Shown one piece after another: positions 61,979 to 64,000 of a stretch of DNA of 64,000 nucleotides. A model generated the notes under the pieces. The model saw only the letters and a program-made list of their open reading frames with translations, ran no database searches and was not told the origin of the DNA. The first letter of the stretch is position 1. Each line of letters starts with the position of its first letter. The stretch is from the NCBI RefSeq assembly GCF_000429425.1, contig NZ_AUBV01000009.1, positions 124,001-188,000 on the forward strand, given 5' to 3'. Source of the stretch: Algoriphagus mannitolivorans DSM 15301. GTDB taxonomy: Bacteria; Bacteroidota; Bacteroidia; Cytophagales; Cyclobacteriaceae. A program made the position numbers and the translations under genes.

Positions 61979-63430
61979 ATGGAAATCTTTCTTTCCTCCA
62001 TAAAAAAGCAAAAACTGTCGTTTTTTTGGTTCTGTGTACATGCAGTTCTCGGGATTTCTGCTGCATTTACCCCATATCCAATGATCTTGTTTTTTTATGT
62101 GGCATTGGGGTACTCCTTTATTAATTTGTTTTGGATTCATTCTAGGCAAAGACCTAGACTGATAGCTGAAATTATCATTTATTTTGCCTCATTCGAAGCA
62201 TTAGGAAGGTTGGCAGGTTCGGATCCTTTTCTTCCTTATGAACTTGGGAAATATATTCTCCTTTTTTTATGTCCTCTTGGATTGATATTAAGCAGAAATT
62301 ATTCATGGAAAGGCATAATTGGTCTTGTTGTCCTCCTTTTGTCTATCCCTGCCGTGATTTTTGATGAAAGTGGATTGGTGACATTCAATGACTTGAAATT
62401 TAATCTCTTAGGATTATTGAATATCGGAGTTGCGATTTGGTTTTTTTCCTCACTTAATATTTCACTCAAGCATCTGATTAATTGGTCGAAACTCATTGTT
62501 TTACCCATTATTTCAGTTTTGATCCTTACAATTATTCGAACTCCGGATTTGGATGAGGTTGAGTTTTCATTAGGAGCCAACTTTGCCACTGCTGGTGGAT
62601 TCGGCTCCAATCAAGTTTCGACAATTCTTGGATTGGGCGTCTTTATCATGGCGATCTGTTGGCTTTTAAATTACCGAGTCACCGGATTCAAATCTCTCGA
62701 TCTGGTGATTTTGTGTTTGTTTACCGGGCAAGGATTACTGACCTTCTCCAGAGGAGGAATGATTGGAGCTTTTATTGCGATTGTGGTGGTCATGTATTAC
62801 TTAGGAAAACTCAGTCAACAGGAAAGGCATAGATTGGGAATTCCCAATTTCAAAAAATATATCCTCCCGGTCACAATAGTCCTCATAGTCGTCATGAGCG
62901 TCGCCAATATGGTAACAGGAGGGATGCTATTGTTGAGATATATGGGTGAAACCCAAGGAACACTTAGCGGTAGTGCAGAGAAAAATTTGAATAAAATCAC
63001 GACCAATCGCTCGGATATCTTTTTAGAAGATGTGGACCTTTTTCTGGAATATCCGATGCTGGGAGTAGGAGTAGGGGCCTCTACTTACTTGAGGCAGGAG
63101 TATAAAAATTATGCTCCGCATGTTGAACTTTCCAGATTGATAGCCGAACATGGATTTTTAGGAATTGTTATATTCTCCTTATTTATTTTGATTTACTTTT
63201 TGAATAGAAATCAGGCTCCTGATACCATCTCTAAAGGATTATTGATTGCCTTTTATTTTTTGGGTTTTTTGGCAACATTTCATTCGGCTACCAGAACTTA
63301 TATCACGCCCTTATTAATGGGGGTTTCCTGCGTGGTAATAGGCCAAAGTTCAAAAAAAAGCAATAAACCCCGACCGCATTCTGATCCTTCGAAGCTTGTT
63401 TTAGCGCAAAAGCCTCTCAAACAACTTTAA
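61979..63430 (+). CDS. O-antigen ligase/polymerase family membrane protein (Wzy-like)
   Basis: This 483-residue protein has about twelve hydrophobic segments and the characteristic O-antigen ligase/polymerase motifs: GQGLLTFSRGGMIGAFIAI (about 250-268) and the late periplasmic loop with DLFLEYPMLGVGVGASTYLRQEY (about 355-377) and PHVELSRLIAEHGFLGIVIF (about 381-400). It is the likely polymerase of unit B. The C-terminus ends in a short basic tail. It starts one base after the preceding GT4 stop, so it is translationally linked to the transferase genes. Confidence 0.9.
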   Translation: MEIFLSSIKKQKLSFFWFCVHAVLGISAAFTPYPMILFFYVALGYSFINLFWIHSRQRPRLIAEIIIYFASFEALGRLAGSDPFLPYELGKYILLFLCPLGLILSRNYSWKGIIGLVVLLLSIPAVIFDESGLVTFNDLKFNLLGLLNIGVAIWFFSSLNISLKHLINWSKLIVLPIISVLILTIIRTPDLDEVEFSLGANFATAGGFGSNQVSTILGLGVFIMAICWLLNYRVTGFKSLDLVILCLFTGQGLLTFSRGGMIGAFIAIVVVMYYLGKLSQQERHRLGIPNFKKYILPVTIVLIVVMSVANMVTGGMLLLRYMGETQGTLSGSAEKNLNKITTNRSDIFLEDVDLFLEYPMLGVGVGASTYLRQEYKNYAPHVELSRLIAEHGFLGIVIFSLFILIYFLNRNQAPDTISKGLLIAFYFLGFLATFHSATRTYITPLLMGVSCVVIGQSSKKSNKPRPHSDPSKLVLAQKPLKQL

Positions 63431-63450
63431 ATGGTATTTCTAATCCACCC

Positions 63451-64000
63451 ATGAAGATTTTTGCTTACAATGACTTCATCCTGAAGGAATATGAATCGAA
63501 CATTTATGGAGATGACTCCCATGTTCTTTTTATTGATCATACGGGCACCCAATACTTCGAAAAGTACCTACTAGGTTCAAGGGTAAAAAGCTCTCCCCAA
63601 AAAGGATATTATCTGGTTAAAGATGGAAGTGAAAAAATCCTGCCTCTACCAAATTATTCTTCAGTGTCTGATTTTCTCAAAAGGCCGGGCTTATTTGGTG
63701 AAGCCAGAAAGATCCTTAAGCCTAGGATTTTTCAATTTGATGTTTTTTGGCTTACATGGCCACACCCCATTAGTTTCTTGATCCTTCTCCTAATTGGAAA
63801 GGATAAACCTAAGGTTCTTTTTATCAGACAAAATTTGGAAGCACTTATTCAAGTTAGGTATAGTGGAATTCAAAGAAAGATGGGGCTATGGTTTACCAAA
63901 TTGATGTATGCCTATGCCAAAAGATTTCACCCCGAAGCTTTGATCGTTACAGTTGGTGAGGAAATGTATAAAATCATGCGGGGCCAATTTCAAAAGGTCC
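63451..64000 (+). CDS. probable glycosyltransferase, N-terminal part (cut by window edge)
   Basis: An open frame starts at ATG 63451, 20 bases after the polymerase stop, and runs to the right edge (183 codons). It begins MKIFAYNDFILKEYESNIYG and contains FQFDVFWLTWPHPISFLILLL (about 95-115), KPKVLFIRQNLEALIQV (about 120) and ALIVTVGEEMYKIMRG near the edge. The arrangement resembles the acceptor domain of GT-B glycosyltransferases, and the context (unit B) supports it. The donor domain lies outside, so the call is tentative. Confidence 0.55.
   Translation, partial: MKIFAYNDFILKEYESNIYGDDSHVLFIDHTGTQYFEKYLLGSRVKSSPQKGYYLVKDGSEKILPLPNYSSVSDFLKRPGLFGEARKILKPRIFQFDVFWLTWPHPISFLILLLIGKDKPKVLFIRQNLEALIQVRYSGIQRKMGLWFTKLMYAYAKRFHPEALIVTVGEEMYKIMRGQFQKV

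Noticed and set aside
1..64000. CRISPR arrays, tRNA or rRNA genes, insertion sequences, prophage or restriction/defence genes
   Set aside because: No regularly spaced repeats, cloverleaf-like sequences, transposase or phage proteins were seen. The window is dense with metabolic and glycan genes.

Overview
The window looks like a chromosome segment of a Bacteroidota bacterium, most likely order Cytophagales (an Algoriphagus/Cyclobacteriaceae-like genome). This is inferred from moderately AT-rich DNA, promoter-like TAnnTTTG boxes, few Shine-Dalgarno sequences, a TamL-type lipoprotein, a DUF2911 lipoprotein, a sufBCDSE operon ending in a bacilliredoxin, and a very large polysaccharide locus. No rRNA, tRNA, CRISPR array, insertion sequence or prophage was seen.

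Left part (1-25315), mostly housekeeping. A partial tamL (-) is divergent from a TrmH/SpoU rRNA methyltransferase and a bile acid:sodium symporter-like protein. Acyl-CoA-binding protein and citrate synthase (-) follow, each with an intrinsic terminator. The SUF iron-sulfur operon reads right to left: sufB, sufC, sufD, sufS, sufE, a SufT-like DUF59 protein, and a bacilliredoxin. After an Lrp/AsnC regulator come secreted proteins: a small TonB-C-like protein, an M14 carboxypeptidase with calcium-loop insertions, and an S9 prolyl-oligopeptidase-like enzyme. Then come thyA, an MMPL/RND exporter, an endonuclease/exonuclease/phosphatase protein, a DUF2911 lipoprotein, a penicillin-acylase family enzyme and a small membrane protein.

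Right part (25377-64000) is one continuous plus-strand surface polysaccharide region that falls into two units. Unit A (25417-47671) starts with a winged-helix/nucleotidyltransferase-like regulator. It then carries a long SLBB export protein, UDP-glucose dehydrogenase, a NeuD-like acyltransferase, a Wzm/Wzt ABC exporter, two methyltransferases, nine glycosyltransferases, a Wzz-like protein, dTDP-rhamnose reductase, a Wzy-like protein and Wzi. Unit B (47952 to the right edge) carries a TviB-type nucleotide-sugar dehydrogenase, Wza, a Wzc tyrosine kinase, an MsbA/PglK-like ABC flippase, an acetyltransferase, several glycosyltransferases and a second Wzy-like polymerase.

The most interesting signal is non-coding and shared by the two units. 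Each starts with the same near-perfect palindrome (arms ATAATGAGTA / TACTCATTAT, 7-nt spacer) in which a TAnnTTTG promoter box is embedded. Each also has, just before its first polysaccharide gene, the same leader element GGGACTGA-N2-GGGCGAAGCT-N-TAT. I read this as a paired operator/promoter plus an ops/JUMPstart-like antitermination or pausing element that co-regulates both units. The winged-helix protein is the obvious candidate repressor.
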